64,000 nt of DNA from Hymenobacter sp. CRA2 (lineage in GTDB: Bacteria > Bacteroidota > Bacteroidia > Cytophagales > Hymenobacteraceae). The notes below the pieces were generated by a model, which saw only the letters and a list, made by a program, of their open reading frames with translations, ran no database searches and was not told the DNA's origin. Below, piece after piece: positions 1 through 9,216 of this stretch. Made by a program: the position numbers and the translations under genes. The stretch covers positions 186,001 to 250,000 of the forward strand of contig NZ_MVBC01000006.1 of assembly GCF_002007105.1 (NCBI RefSeq), given 5' to 3'. Position 1 is the stretch's first letter. The number at the start of each line of letters is the position of its first letter.

Positions 1-2718
1 CGCGACGTGCCGGTAGCCAACGTGGGCCAGGCCCTGCAGGGCCGCGCAGCTGGCGTAAACATCTCCAGCGCCAGCTCCTCGCCCGGCCAGAACCCGGTTA
101 TCCGTATCCGTGGCAACCGCTCCTTCGCCGGTAGCAACGACCCGCTGCTGGTAGTGGACGGCGTGCCCTACGACGGCAACCTGAACGACCTGAACCCGGA
201 CGACATCACCTCGCTGGAAGTGCTGAAAGACGCCTCCTCGACGGCCATCTACGGGGCCCGTGGCGCCAACGGCGTTATCCTTATCACCACCAAGCGCGGC
301 AAGACCGGCGCCCCCCGGGCCACCTACAGCGCCTACTACGGCACCAAGCGGGCCTACGGCGACTTCGACCTGCAGAACGGGCAGCAGTACTACAACTTCC
401 GCCGCCAGGCCTACCTGGCCAACGGCGTGGCCAACCCGGACAACACGCCCGGCTTCCTGACCGACGACGAAAAAGCCAACCTGGCCGCCGGCCGCAGCAT
501 CGACTACCAGGATCTGCTGTTCCAGAACGGCCACATCCAGAACCACTCGCTGGGCGTATCGGGTGGCACCGAGCAGACGCAGTACTCCGCTTCGCTGGGC
601 TACTACGACGAGACGGGCATCGTGCCGGTGCAGCGGCTGCAGCGCTACTCGCTGCGCGCCACGCTGGACCAGCAAATCGGCAAGCGCGTCAAAATCGGCC
701 TGAATACGCTCAACAGCTACACCGATCAGGACGACCCGACGCTGAACATCATCAACGCCGTTCTGACGGGCAGCCCCCTGGCTTCGCCCTACGACGCCAA
801 CGGCATTCCGGTGCTCTTCCCGAACACCGACACCGCCCTGGGCAATCCGCTGGCCTTCTACACCGAGGATGCGCACCTGGACAAGCGCCGCCGCATCCGC
901 ACCTTCAACAGCCTGTACGGGCAGGTGAACATCCTGAAAGGGCTGGATTACCGCCTGAACATCGGCCTGGACGGGCGCTCGGAGAACAGCGACCAGTTCT
1001 ACGCCTCGCAAACCCCGGCGCGCGGCGGTGGACAGAACGCGGCTTCCCGCTCGCAGAACCTGGCCTTCAACCTGCTGGCGGAAAACATCCTGACCTACAA
1101 CCGCACCTTCGCCGAGAAGCACGACCTGAACGTGACGGCCCTGTACAGCGCGCAGGAGTACCGCACCGACGGCTTTGGCGCCGGCTCGCAGAACCTGCCT
1201 ACCAACTACCAGTTGAACAACAACCTCGGCGCGGGCACGCCCACGGCCCCGAGCAGCTTCCAGAGCCAGTTCGACATCATCTCGTACATGGGCCGCCTGA
1301 ACTACTCGTTCGACAACCGCTACTCCGCCACCGTGACGGTGCGCGCCGACGGTTCGTCGCGCCTGGCGCCGGGCAACAAGTACAAGGCCTTCCCCTCAGC
1401 CGCCGTGGCCTGGAACGTGGCCAACGAGAGCTTCCTGCGTGACCAGGGCTGGCTGAGCGCCCTGAAGCTGCGCGCCAGCCTGGGCCGGGTGGGCAGCACC
1501 GCTGTGAACCCCTACCAGACGCTGGGCTCCCTGCAATCGGCGCTGGGCAACGGCTACTACAACTCCGGCGGCACGGGCCTGATCGGGGTGGTGCCAGCTA
1601 CCATTCCGAACCCCAACCTGGGCTGGGAATACACCACCACCGCCAACTTCGGCCTCGACTTCGGCTTTTTCAACAACCGCGTGGCCGGTTCGGTGGAAGT
1701 GTACCAGCAGCGCACCAGCGACCTGCTGCTGCCCGACGCACTGCCCACCTCCAGCGGCTACAGCGCCTTCACGCGCAACATCGGCCAGACGCAGAACCGC
1801 GGCCTCGAAATCGGGGTGACTACGGTGAACGTGCGCACCGGCAGCGGCTTCGAGTGGAGCTCGGACTGGAACTTCACCATCAACCGCGAGAAGGTGCTCG
1901 ACCTAGGCCTGGGCGACGACGAGAACGGCAACCCCAAGAGCGACATCGGCAACCAGCGCTTCATCGGCGAGCCGCTGTACGTGATTTACGACTACAAGAA
2001 AATCGGCATCTGGCAGACCAACGAAGCCGCCGAAGCGGCCAAGTACAACTCCAAGGTCGGCCAGATCAAGATTCAGGACACCAACGGCAACGGCACCATC
2101 GACCCGGGCGACCGGCAGATCATCGGTACGCGCCAGCCCAAGTTTGAGGCCGGTACCACCCAGCGCTTCCGCTTCAAGGGCTTCGACCTGACGGCCGTGG
2201 CGCTGACCCGCGTGGGCGCCACCATCGTGGACCCGCTGCTGTTCGGCAACTCCTACTTCACCACCTTCGAAGGGCGCCGCAACCAGGTGAACCTGGATTA
2301 CTGGACGCCGGAAAACCCGACCAACGCCTTCCCGCAGCCCCGCCAGGGCAACGGCGACTTCCCGCCCTACAGCCAGACGCTGGCCTACGTGAGCGGCACG
2401 TTCATCAAGGTGCGCAGCATCGACTTGGGCTACTCCCTGCCCGCCAGCTGGTCGGAGAAAGTACGCGTAAGCTCGGCCCGCCTCTACGTGCAGGTGCAGA
2501 ACCCGCTGATCTGGTCGCCGCTGTCCTTCTACAAGAAGAACAAGGCTATTGACCCGGATGCGCTGTCGTACTCCACGCGCTTCTCGGCCTCGGGCCCCAG
2601 CGGCATTGCCTTCGCCGAGGGTGACCTGAACGGCAACGTGAACAGCACTACCGCCGGCCGCGGCGTGAATTACCCGGCTACCCGCGCCTTTATCGTGGGC
2701 CTGAACCTGGCCTTCTAA
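1..2718 (+). CDS. SusC/RagA-family TonB-dependent outer-membrane receptor (5' partial)
   Basis: The reading frame is open from the first base, so the gene starts upstream of the window and its signal peptide, carboxypeptidase-like domain and TonB box are missing. What remains begins in the plug domain (ALQGRAAGVNI, then IRIRGNRSF, DPLLVVDGVPY and the DASSTAIYGARGANGVI block typical of SusC plugs). It continues through about 780 residues rich in aromatic and Asn residues, as expected for a 22-strand barrel, and ends in a terminal aromatic beta-strand (FIVGLNLAF). SusC proteins import glycans across the outer membrane with SusD as lid. The SusD gene follows 50 bp downstream, and the xylanase genes after it suggest that xylo-oligosaccharides are the cargo. 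Family assignment is very secure; the substrate is inferred from the neighbours. Confidence 0.97.
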   Translation, partial: RDVPVANVGQALQGRAAGVNISSASSSPGQNPVIRIRGNRSFAGSNDPLLVVDGVPYDGNLNDLNPDDITSLEVLKDASSTAIYGARGANGVILITTKRGKTGAPRATYSAYYGTKRAYGDFDLQNGQQYYNFRRQAYLANGVANPDNTPGFLTDDEKANLAAGRSIDYQDLLFQNGHIQNHSLGVSGGTEQTQYSASLGYYDETGIVPVQRLQRYSLRATLDQQIGKRVKIGLNTLNSYTDQDDPTLNIINAVLTGSPLASPYDANGIPVLFPNTDTALGNPLAFYTEDAHLDKRRRIRTFNSLYGQVNILKGLDYRLNIGLDGRSENSDQFYASQTPARGGGQNAASRSQNLAFNLLAENILTYNRTFAEKHDLNVTALYSAQEYRTDGFGAGSQNLPTNYQLNNNLGAGTPTAPSSFQSQFDIISYMGRLNYSFDNRYSATVTVRADGSSRLAPGNKYKAFPSAAVAWNVANESFLRDQGWLSALKLRASLGRVGSTAVNPYQTLGSLQSALGNGYYNSGGTGLIGVVPATIPNPNLGWEYTTTANFGLDFGFFNNRVAGSVEVYQQRTSDLLLPDALPTSSGYSAFTRNIGQTQNRGLEIGVTTVNVRTGSGFEWSSDWNFTINREKVLDLGLGDDENGNPKSDIGNQRFIGEPLYVIYDYKKIGIWQTNEAAEAAKYNSKVGQIKIQDTNGNGTIDPGDRQIIGTRQPKFEAGTTQRFRFKGFDLTAVALTRVGATIVDPLLFGNSYFTTFEGRRNQVNLDYWTPENPTNAFPQPRQGNGDFPPYSQTLAYVSGTFIKVRSIDLGYSLPASWSEKVRVSSARLYVQVQNPLIWSPLSFYKKNKAIDPDALSYSTRFSASGPSGIAFAEGDLNGNVNSTTAGRGVNYPATRAFIVGLNLAF

Positions 2719-2768
2719 TTTCCCCCTTCCCCTTAACATTCCCAGGGCGCCTGGCGCCCACCGTAGAT

Positions 2769-4523
2769 ATGAAAAAGGTATTGCTTACCGGGTCGGCGCT
2801 GGCACTGCTGATGGCAGTGACCGGGTGCGACAAGGATATTCTGGACGAAAACCCACGCTCTATTCTGGTGCCCTCCTTTCTGGGCACCCCCGAGGGCGTG
2901 CAGGCCGGCCTGACGGGCGTGTACTCGGGCCTGCGCAACGTGTACGGCAATGAAGAAGCCGAATACATGGCCGTGCAGGGCACCGATGAGTGGATGCGCG
3001 GCTTTGCCGCCACCCAGGGCTACGAGGATTACAACCAGGCGCTGCTGAACTCGCAGAACTCGGCCGTGACCAACCAGTGGGCCATCATCTACCGCTACAT
3101 CAACGGGGCCAACGGCGTGATTCAGTACGCCGGCACCGTGCAGGGGCTGCCGCCGGCTACCATCTCGCAGGTGGTAGGCCAGGCCAAGCTGCTACGGGCC
3201 AATTTCTACTTCATGCTGGTGCAGTACTTCGGCGACGTGCCGCTGATGCTCAGCTTCGTGGACGCGCCCACCAAGGATATCGTGCGCGCTCCGAAGGCTG
3301 ACGTGTACAACGCCATTATCGCCGACTTGAACGACGCGCTGGGCTCCCTGCCCGACAAGACGACGGGCTACGCCGCCAACGGCACCGGCCGCGTGACGCG
3401 TGCCACGGCTCTGCACCTGCTGGCCAAAGTTCACCTGACGCGCGCCACCTCCACGGCCCGGCAGAGCGACGACTACGCCAAGGCCAAGCAGTACGCCGAA
3501 GAGCTGATTACCAACCGCGCGCGCTACGGCGTGGACCTGGAGGCCGACGTAGCCGACGTGTTCCGCGAGGGCAACGAGAACGGCAAGGAAGTGCTGATGA
3601 ACGTGCAGTTCAACCAGGACCCCACCTTTACCGGCCAGGACCCGTTCTCGCCCACCGGCGCCAACCAGACCAACTTCTTCTTCCGCAGCCGCTACGACCT
3701 GCTGCCGAACATGGTGCGCGACATTCCGAACGGCCGCCCCTACGGCCGCTTCTGCCCCACGCCCTTCCTGCTCGACTCCTACATTCTGCCGGGTGAAACG
3801 GGCCGCACCCTGCGCAGCACCGACACGCGCTACAACAAGTGGTTTACCACCGTGTACCGCGTAAACTCGACCGGGCAGGGCGCTGCCAATGGCGGCCGCA
3901 CCAACGCCGTACTCGGCGACACCGCCGCCTGGTACACCGGCCGGCCGCTCTCGGCTGCCGAAAAGGCGCGCATTGCTGCTCGTCCCAACGGGCCGTTCAC
4001 CGTCATCGAGCCCGCTGGCTACAGCAACCTGTTCTCGCCGGTGATGAACAAGTACGACGACGCCACCCGCACGGCCGTGAACAACCCCTCCGACCGTCCG
4101 CTGATCGTGTACCGCTTCGCCGAAACCTACCTGATTGCGGCCGAAGCCAACATGTACCTCAACAACACGGGCCCGGCCGTGACGCAGATCAATACCCTGC
4201 GCGAGCGGGCCGGCGCCACGGGTCGTAAAACCCAGATGGACATCACGGCTTCGCAGCTCAACATCGACTTCATCCTCGATGAGCGGGCCCGCGAGCTGTG
4301 CGGCGAGCAGATGCGCTACTTCGACCTGGTACGCACCAACAAGCTCGTGGAGCGCGTGCGCGCCAAGGTGCCGCCGAGCAGCAACGTGACGACTCCCCCC
4401 GCGGGCCCCTACGGCTCCGATGCCGCCCGCAACATCAAGGACTTCCACGTGCTGCGTCCGATTCCGCAAACCGAAATCGACCGCACCGCTGGTAAAATCA
4501 CCCAGAACCCGGGCTACAACTAA
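2769..4523 (+). CDS. SusD/RagB-family glycan-binding outer-membrane lipoprotein
   Basis: A 584-residue lipoprotein. The N-terminus MKKVLLTGSALALLMAVTGC is a signal peptide with the lipidated Cys at residue 20. The body has the SusD pattern: an early helical TPR-like part (GLRNVYGNEEAEYMAVQG, QAKLLRANFYFMLVQYFGDV), then RFAETYLIAAEANMY, and the C-terminal LDERARELCGEQMRYFDLVRT signature that is nearly diagnostic of SusD/RagB. It lies directly after the SusC gene and is probably co-transcribed with it. It should sit on the cell surface and capture glycan for the SusC channel; xylan-type ligands are inferred from the downstream hydrolases. Length is within the family norm. Confidence 0.96.
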   Translation: MKKVLLTGSALALLMAVTGCDKDILDENPRSILVPSFLGTPEGVQAGLTGVYSGLRNVYGNEEAEYMAVQGTDEWMRGFAATQGYEDYNQALLNSQNSAVTNQWAIIYRYINGANGVIQYAGTVQGLPPATISQVVGQAKLLRANFYFMLVQYFGDVPLMLSFVDAPTKDIVRAPKADVYNAIIADLNDALGSLPDKTTGYAANGTGRVTRATALHLLAKVHLTRATSTARQSDDYAKAKQYAEELITNRARYGVDLEADVADVFREGNENGKEVLMNVQFNQDPTFTGQDPFSPTGANQTNFFFRSRYDLLPNMVRDIPNGRPYGRFCPTPFLLDSYILPGETGRTLRSTDTRYNKWFTTVYRVNSTGQGAANGGRTNAVLGDTAAWYTGRPLSAAEKARIAARPNGPFTVIEPAGYSNLFSPVMNKYDDATRTAVNNPSDRPLIVYRFAETYLIAAEANMYLNNTGPAVTQINTLRERAGATGRKTQMDITASQLNIDFILDERARELCGEQMRYFDLVRTNKLVERVRAKVPPSSNVTTPPAGPYGSDAARNIKDFHVLRPIPQTEIDRTAGKITQNPGYN

Positions 4524-4612
4524 CCGGTCGGCCGGGGTGGGAGAGGGCTGCTGCCCTGGCCTGCCCCGGCTTCGTAGCCTTTTCCCCGCCGTCTGACTTG
4601 CTGCCTTTTGCT

Positions 4613-6562
4613 ATGAAACCCGCCTTCCCGATTCTGCTTGCCGCCACCGGCCTGGGTTTGCTGTCGGCCACAGTGGCCCCGGCCGCCGTGCGTCTGCCGC
4701 GCCTCATCAGCGACGGCATGGTGCTGCAGCGCGACAAGCCGGTAGCGGTGTGGGGCTGGGCCGATAAAGGCGAGGCCGTATCGGTGAGCTTTCAGGGCAA
4801 AACCTACCGCGCCACCACCGGCCCGGATGGCAAGTGGCGCGTGCAGCTGCCCGCGCTCAAAGCCGGCGGCCCCTACGAAATGACGTTCAAAGGCTCGAAT
4901 CAGCTCACGCTGCGCGACATCCTCGTCGGCGACGTGTGGGTGTGCTCGGGCCAATCGAACATGGAGCTGCCGATGAACCGGGTGAAAGACAAGTACCCCG
5001 ACGTCATTGCCGCGGCCACCAATCCGCAGATTCGGCAGTTCGACGGGCCGACGCGCTACGCCTTCAAGGGCCCGCAGGCGGATCTGCCCTCGGGCCGCTG
5101 GACCGCCGCCGACCCCAAAGCCGTGCTGCAGTTTACCGCCGTGGGCTACTTCTTTGCCCGCGAGCTGCACGATAAGTACAAAGTGCCCATCGGGCTTATT
5201 CGCATTGCCGTAGGCGGCTCGCCGGCCGAAGCCTGGCTGAGCCCCGAGGCGCTCAAAAATTATCCGGCCCTGCAGCAGCGCGCCGACCAGCTGCGCGACA
5301 GCAGCTACGTGGTGGGCGTGCAGCAGCAGGAGCGGGCCCGCGACGCGGCCTGGTACCGGCAACTGCGCCAGCAGGACCAAGGCTTTGCTAAGGGCCAGAC
5401 GTCCTGGACTTCGCCCAGCTACAACGCCGCGGACTGGAAAACGATGAACCTGCCCGGCTACTGGGCCGACCAGGGCCTGGGCCCGGTCAATGGTGTGGTG
5501 TGGTTTCGTAAGGAAGTAGAGGTGCCGACCGCCATAGTCGACCAGCCCGTACGCCTGAACCTGGGCACTATCGTCGATGCCGACTCGGTGTATGTGAACG
5601 GGCAGTTCGTGGGCACCACCTCGTACCAGTACCCGCCGCGCAAGTATGAGTTGCCGACCACGGTGCTCAAGCCCGGCAAAAACGTGGTGGTGGTGCGCGT
5701 CATCAACAGCACGGGCCGCGGCGGCTTCACCATGGACAAGCCCTACGAGCTGCGCGCCGCTAACGGCCAAGCCGTGGATTTGCGCGGCGCGTGGCAGTAC
5801 AAGCTCGGCGCCAAGTCCGAGCCGCTGGCCCCACCGACGTTCTTTCAGTACGAGCCCGGCGGCCTGTTCAACGGCATGGTGGCGCCGCTGCTGCCTTACG
5901 CCGTGAAGGGCGTCATCTGGTACCAGGGCGAGTCGAACACCGGCCGCGCCAAGGAATACCAGCAGCTATTTTCGACCATGATTACCGACTGGCGCCGCGC
6001 CTGGCAGCAGCCGGCCTTACCCTTCCTCTACGTGCAGCTGGCCAACTTCATGGCCGTGAAGGACCAGCCCAGTGAAAGCGGTTGGGCTGAGCTGCGCGAA
6101 GCCCAGCGCCGCACGCTGGCCCTGCCGCACACCAGCATGGCCGTGGCCATCGACGCGGGCGAGTGGAACGACATTCACCCCCTGGACAAAGCTACCGTGG
6201 GCCACCGCCTGGCCCTGGCTGCCGAGCGCGAAGCCTACGGCGACAACGTGGTGGCTGCCGGGCCGCTGTACCAGAGCCACAAAATCAACGGCAACAAAAT
6301 CACGCTGAGCTTCACGAGCGTCGGCGGCGGGCTAGTGGCCAAAGGCGGCGGTGAGCTGAAGCAGTTTGCCATTGCCGGTGCCGACCAGCAGTGGGTGTGG
6401 GCGCAGGCCCGCATCGAGGGCGACAAAGTGGTGGTGTGGAACGAGCAGGTGCCCAACCCCGTGGCCGTGCGCTACGCCTGGGCCGACAACCCGCAGGGCG
6501 CCAACCTTTACAACAAGGCTGGCCTGCCCGCGTCGCCTTTTCGCACCGATTCCGGCAAGTAA
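4613..6562 (+). CDS. SASA-domain (sialate O-acetylesterase-type) carbohydrate acetylesterase
   Basis: About 649 residues, starting at the ATG that gives a clean signal peptide (KPAFPILLAATGLGLLSA) rather than an upstream TTG. The catalytic blocks of the sialate O-acetylesterase/SGNH-like family are visible: GQSNM with the nucleophile Ser at about residue 115, WYQGESN in the middle, and a DIH motif near residues 520-522. Between the blocks is a GH2-like beta-sandwich (SVYVNGQFVG ... LKPGKNVVVVRV), usual in bacterial members. Known members remove O-acetyl groups from sialic acid or from xylan. The location between SusD and a GH3 enzyme in a xylanase locus favours acetyl-xylan or acetylated xylo-oligosaccharides, which is inference. 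Probably periplasmic. Confidence 0.9.
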   Translation: MKPAFPILLAATGLGLLSATVAPAAVRLPRLISDGMVLQRDKPVAVWGWADKGEAVSVSFQGKTYRATTGPDGKWRVQLPALKAGGPYEMTFKGSNQLTLRDILVGDVWVCSGQSNMELPMNRVKDKYPDVIAAATNPQIRQFDGPTRYAFKGPQADLPSGRWTAADPKAVLQFTAVGYFFARELHDKYKVPIGLIRIAVGGSPAEAWLSPEALKNYPALQQRADQLRDSSYVVGVQQQERARDAAWYRQLRQQDQGFAKGQTSWTSPSYNAADWKTMNLPGYWADQGLGPVNGVVWFRKEVEVPTAIVDQPVRLNLGTIVDADSVYVNGQFVGTTSYQYPPRKYELPTTVLKPGKNVVVVRVINSTGRGGFTMDKPYELRAANGQAVDLRGAWQYKLGAKSEPLAPPTFFQYEPGGLFNGMVAPLLPYAVKGVIWYQGESNTGRAKEYQQLFSTMITDWRRAWQQPALPFLYVQLANFMAVKDQPSESGWAELREAQRRTLALPHTSMAVAIDAGEWNDIHPLDKATVGHRLALAAEREAYGDNVVAAGPLYQSHKINGNKITLSFTSVGGGLVAKGGGELKQFAIAGADQQWVWAQARIEGDKVVVWNEQVPNPVAVRYAWADNPQGANLYNKAGLPASPFRTDSGK

Positions 6563-6909
6563 TGTACCCGGAGCCGCCCGCCGTGGCGGCTTCCGAAAGT
6601 ATCCGGTCCGCAGAGGACCGGCGAGCGGCTACCTAACCGCGGCTTCCCAAGACCGGGGCATGCGTGGGAACATGCCCGCTGGTGCACAGCTGGCGCGCAA
6701 GCGTCGGCCTCAAGGGGAATGTGCAGTCGGGGCGGCTTGCTACGGCCCTCCCGACAAGAAGCCCGGCCACGGTGCCGCTCACCAGCTGGGCCTGAGAGAC
6801 CCGTGCTGGCCAGGCGGCAGCCCTCACCCAGGCGGGTGGGGGCTGCCAGCCTTGCCGCAGCCGTCCGGCTGCGTTATCACCACCAAAACGACTTTCTGCC
6901 TTCTTTCCC
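6563..6909. other. 347-bp intergenic region with three small hairpins
   Basis: No coding gene is evident between the acetylesterase and the GH3 gene. Three short inverted repeats are visible: CCGGTCC/GGACCGG at 6603-6621, GGGCATG/CATGCCC at 6656-6677, and a GGCAGCC/GGCTGCC stem with additional pairing at 6816-6847. None is followed by a clear U-tract, so a terminator, a processed leader or relics of repeats are all possible. The long frames crossing the region appear to be shadows in other frames. Confidence 0.4.
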
Positions 6910-9114
6910 ATGACCCTCACGCGTTTGCTTAGTGCCGCTCTGCTCCTGAGCCTGCCCCGGCTGACCAGCGCCCAGGCACCCAGGACCGTGGCGCCGCTGT
7001 ACCTGGACCCCGCCCAGCCGCTGAGCGCGCGGGTGCAGGACCTGCTCTCGAAGATGACGCTGGAGGAAAAGGCCAGCCAGATGATGGACTACAGCGCGGC
7101 CATTCCGCGGCTGGGCGTGCCCACCTACAACTGGTGGAACGAGGCCCTGCACGGCGTGGGCCGCTCGGGCTCGGCTACGGTATTTCCGCAGGCCATTGCC
7201 CTGGGCGCCACCTTCGACGACGAGCTGGCCCTGCGCGTGTCCACGGCCATTTCCGATGAGGCGCGGGCCATGTACAACGCCGCTTCGGCCAAGGACTACC
7301 GGCTGAAGTATGGCGGGCTCACCTTCTGGACGCCCAACGTGAACATCTTCCGCGACCCGCGCTGGGGCCGCGGGCAGGAAACCTACGGCGAAGACCCGTA
7401 CCTGACCTCGCGCATCGGCGTGGCCTTCGTGCGCGGGCTGCAGGGCAACGACCCGCAACGCCTGAAAGTGGCCGCCTGCGCCAAGCACTACGCCGTGCAC
7501 AGCGGCCCCGAAAAGCTGCGCCACGAGTTCAACGCCCAGGCCTCCATGCAGGACTTGCGCGAGACTTACTTGCCAGCCTTCAAGGCGCTGGTGCAGGAAG
7601 CCAACGTGGAATCGGTGATGTGCGCCTACAACGCCACCAACGGCGAGCCGTGCTGCTCGAATAAATTCCTGCTGCAGGACGTACTACGCAAGGAGTGGGG
7701 CTTCCGCGGCCACGTGGTGACGGACTGCGGCGCGCTGGAGGACTTCTTTTCCGCCAGCGGCCACCACGTGGCGAAAAACGCCGCCGAAGCCTCGGCCATG
7801 GCCATCAAGAACGGCGTGAGCCTGAACTGCGGCACCGAGTATAAGTCGGTGGCCGACGCCGTGAAGCAGGGGCTGCTGACCGAAGCTCAAGTGGATAGCG
7901 CGCTGGCCATTCTGCTGCGCACCCGCTTCAAACTCGGCCTGTTCGACCCCAAAGGCAGCTCACCCTACGACAACATTCCGGTGGCCGTCATCAACAGCGA
8001 CGCGCACCGCGCCCTGGCTCGCGAGGTGGCGCAGAAATCGGTGGTGCTGCTCAAGAACAACGGCGCGCTGCCCCTGCGCAACGACCTGGCTAAGTACTAC
8101 GTGTGCGGCCCCAACGCCACCAGCCTCGACGCGCTCATCGGCAACTACTACGGGGTGAACCCGCGCATGAGCACCATCCTAGAAGGACTGGTGGGCGCCA
8201 TCGAGCCGGGCAGCCAGATGCAGTACAAGCCCGGCATCCTGCTGGACCGGCCCAACGTGAACCCCGCCGACTGGACCACCGGCGACGCCAAGCGCTCCGA
8301 CGCGACCATCGTGGTGCTGGGCATCACCGGGCAGATCGAAGGGGAGGAGGGCGAGTCCATTGCCTCGGCCCACGCCGGCGACCGGCTCGACTACAACCTG
8401 CCGCAAAACCAGATTGACTTTCTGCGCAAGCTGCGCCAGGGCAATACCCGCCCCATCGTGGCGGTGATTACCGGCGGTTCGCCCATGAACCTGCAGGAGG
8501 TGCACGAGCTGGCCGACGCCGTGGTGCTGGCCTGGTACCCCGGCGAGGAAGGCGGTGGCGCCGTGGCCGACATCATCTTCGGCAAAGTCTCGCCCTCGGG
8601 CAAGCTGCCGATTACGTTTCCGAAGTCCTTGGACCAACTGCCGGCCTACAACGCCTACGGCATGCAGGGCCGCACCTACCGCTACATGGCCGCCGAGCCC
8701 ATGTACCCCTTCGGCTACGGGCTGAGCTACGCCCGCTTCGAGTACTCGGGCCTGAAGCTGCCGAAGAAGGCGGCCAAAAACAAGCCCGTGGAAGTGGAAG
8801 CCACCGTGACCAACACCGGCAAAATGGAGGGCGAAGAAGTGGTGCAGCTCTACCTCACGCACACCGCCCCCAAAGGCAGCCAGACGCCGCTTTACACCCT
8901 GAAAAGCTTCCGCCGCGTGAAGCTGGCCCCCGGCGCCAGCCAGACGGTGAAGTTTACGCTCACGCCCGAGCAGCTGGCCCGCATCAATGAGCAGGGGCTG
9001 GCCGTGGCTCCCGGCGGCCCCGTGACGGTGGCCGTGGGCGGCGCCCTGCCCTCGGCGCGCAGCCAGCAATTGGGCCTGGCCAAGGCTGCCACCGCCCAGC
9101 TGACGGTGAAGTAG
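6910..9114 (+). CDS. Glycoside hydrolase family 3, beta-xylosidase/beta-glucosidase type
   Basis: A 734-residue protein with an N-terminal signal peptide (LLSAALLLSLPRLTSAQ). The GH3 architecture is complete: the N-terminal barrel with YNWWNEALHGVGR, NVNIFRDPRWGRGQETYGED and KHYAVHSGPE; the nucleophile Asp at about residue 272 in VVTDCGAL; the second alpha/beta domain (KSVVLLKNNGALPL, the GEEGES segment); and a C-terminal Fn3-like domain after YPFGYGLSY. The NEALHG motif and VTDCGAL are typical of the xylosidase branch of GH3. It would release xylose or glucose from the non-reducing end of oligosaccharides in the periplasm. Neighbouring xylanases and xylose isomerase favour xylosidase activity. 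Family certain, substrate inferred. Confidence 0.94.
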   Translation: MTLTRLLSAALLLSLPRLTSAQAPRTVAPLYLDPAQPLSARVQDLLSKMTLEEKASQMMDYSAAIPRLGVPTYNWWNEALHGVGRSGSATVFPQAIALGATFDDELALRVSTAISDEARAMYNAASAKDYRLKYGGLTFWTPNVNIFRDPRWGRGQETYGEDPYLTSRIGVAFVRGLQGNDPQRLKVAACAKHYAVHSGPEKLRHEFNAQASMQDLRETYLPAFKALVQEANVESVMCAYNATNGEPCCSNKFLLQDVLRKEWGFRGHVVTDCGALEDFFSASGHHVAKNAAEASAMAIKNGVSLNCGTEYKSVADAVKQGLLTEAQVDSALAILLRTRFKLGLFDPKGSSPYDNIPVAVINSDAHRALAREVAQKSVVLLKNNGALPLRNDLAKYYVCGPNATSLDALIGNYYGVNPRMSTILEGLVGAIEPGSQMQYKPGILLDRPNVNPADWTTGDAKRSDATIVVLGITGQIEGEEGESIASAHAGDRLDYNLPQNQIDFLRKLRQGNTRPIVAVITGGSPMNLQEVHELADAVVLAWYPGEEGGGAVADIIFGKVSPSGKLPITFPKSLDQLPAYNAYGMQGRTYRYMAAEPMYPFGYGLSYARFEYSGLKLPKKAAKNKPVEVEATVTNTGKMEGEEVVQLYLTHTAPKGSQTPLYTLKSFRRVKLAPGASQTVKFTLTPEQLARINEQGLAVAPGGPVTVAVGGALPSARSQQLGLAKAATAQLTVK

Positions 9115-9216
9115 CGCTGAGCCCTGGGCCGCGCTCTGCCCGCTGACCTACTCAAGCTTGATTTCAACTACCTGTTCCGCACCGCTCAAGCGACGCCTCG
9201 CATTCCCAAAACACCC

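Noticed and set aside
6366-6932. 188-codon frame across the acetylesterase 3' end and the following gap
   Set aside because: Overlaps a real gene in another frame and has shadow-like composition (Pro, Arg, Thr rich).
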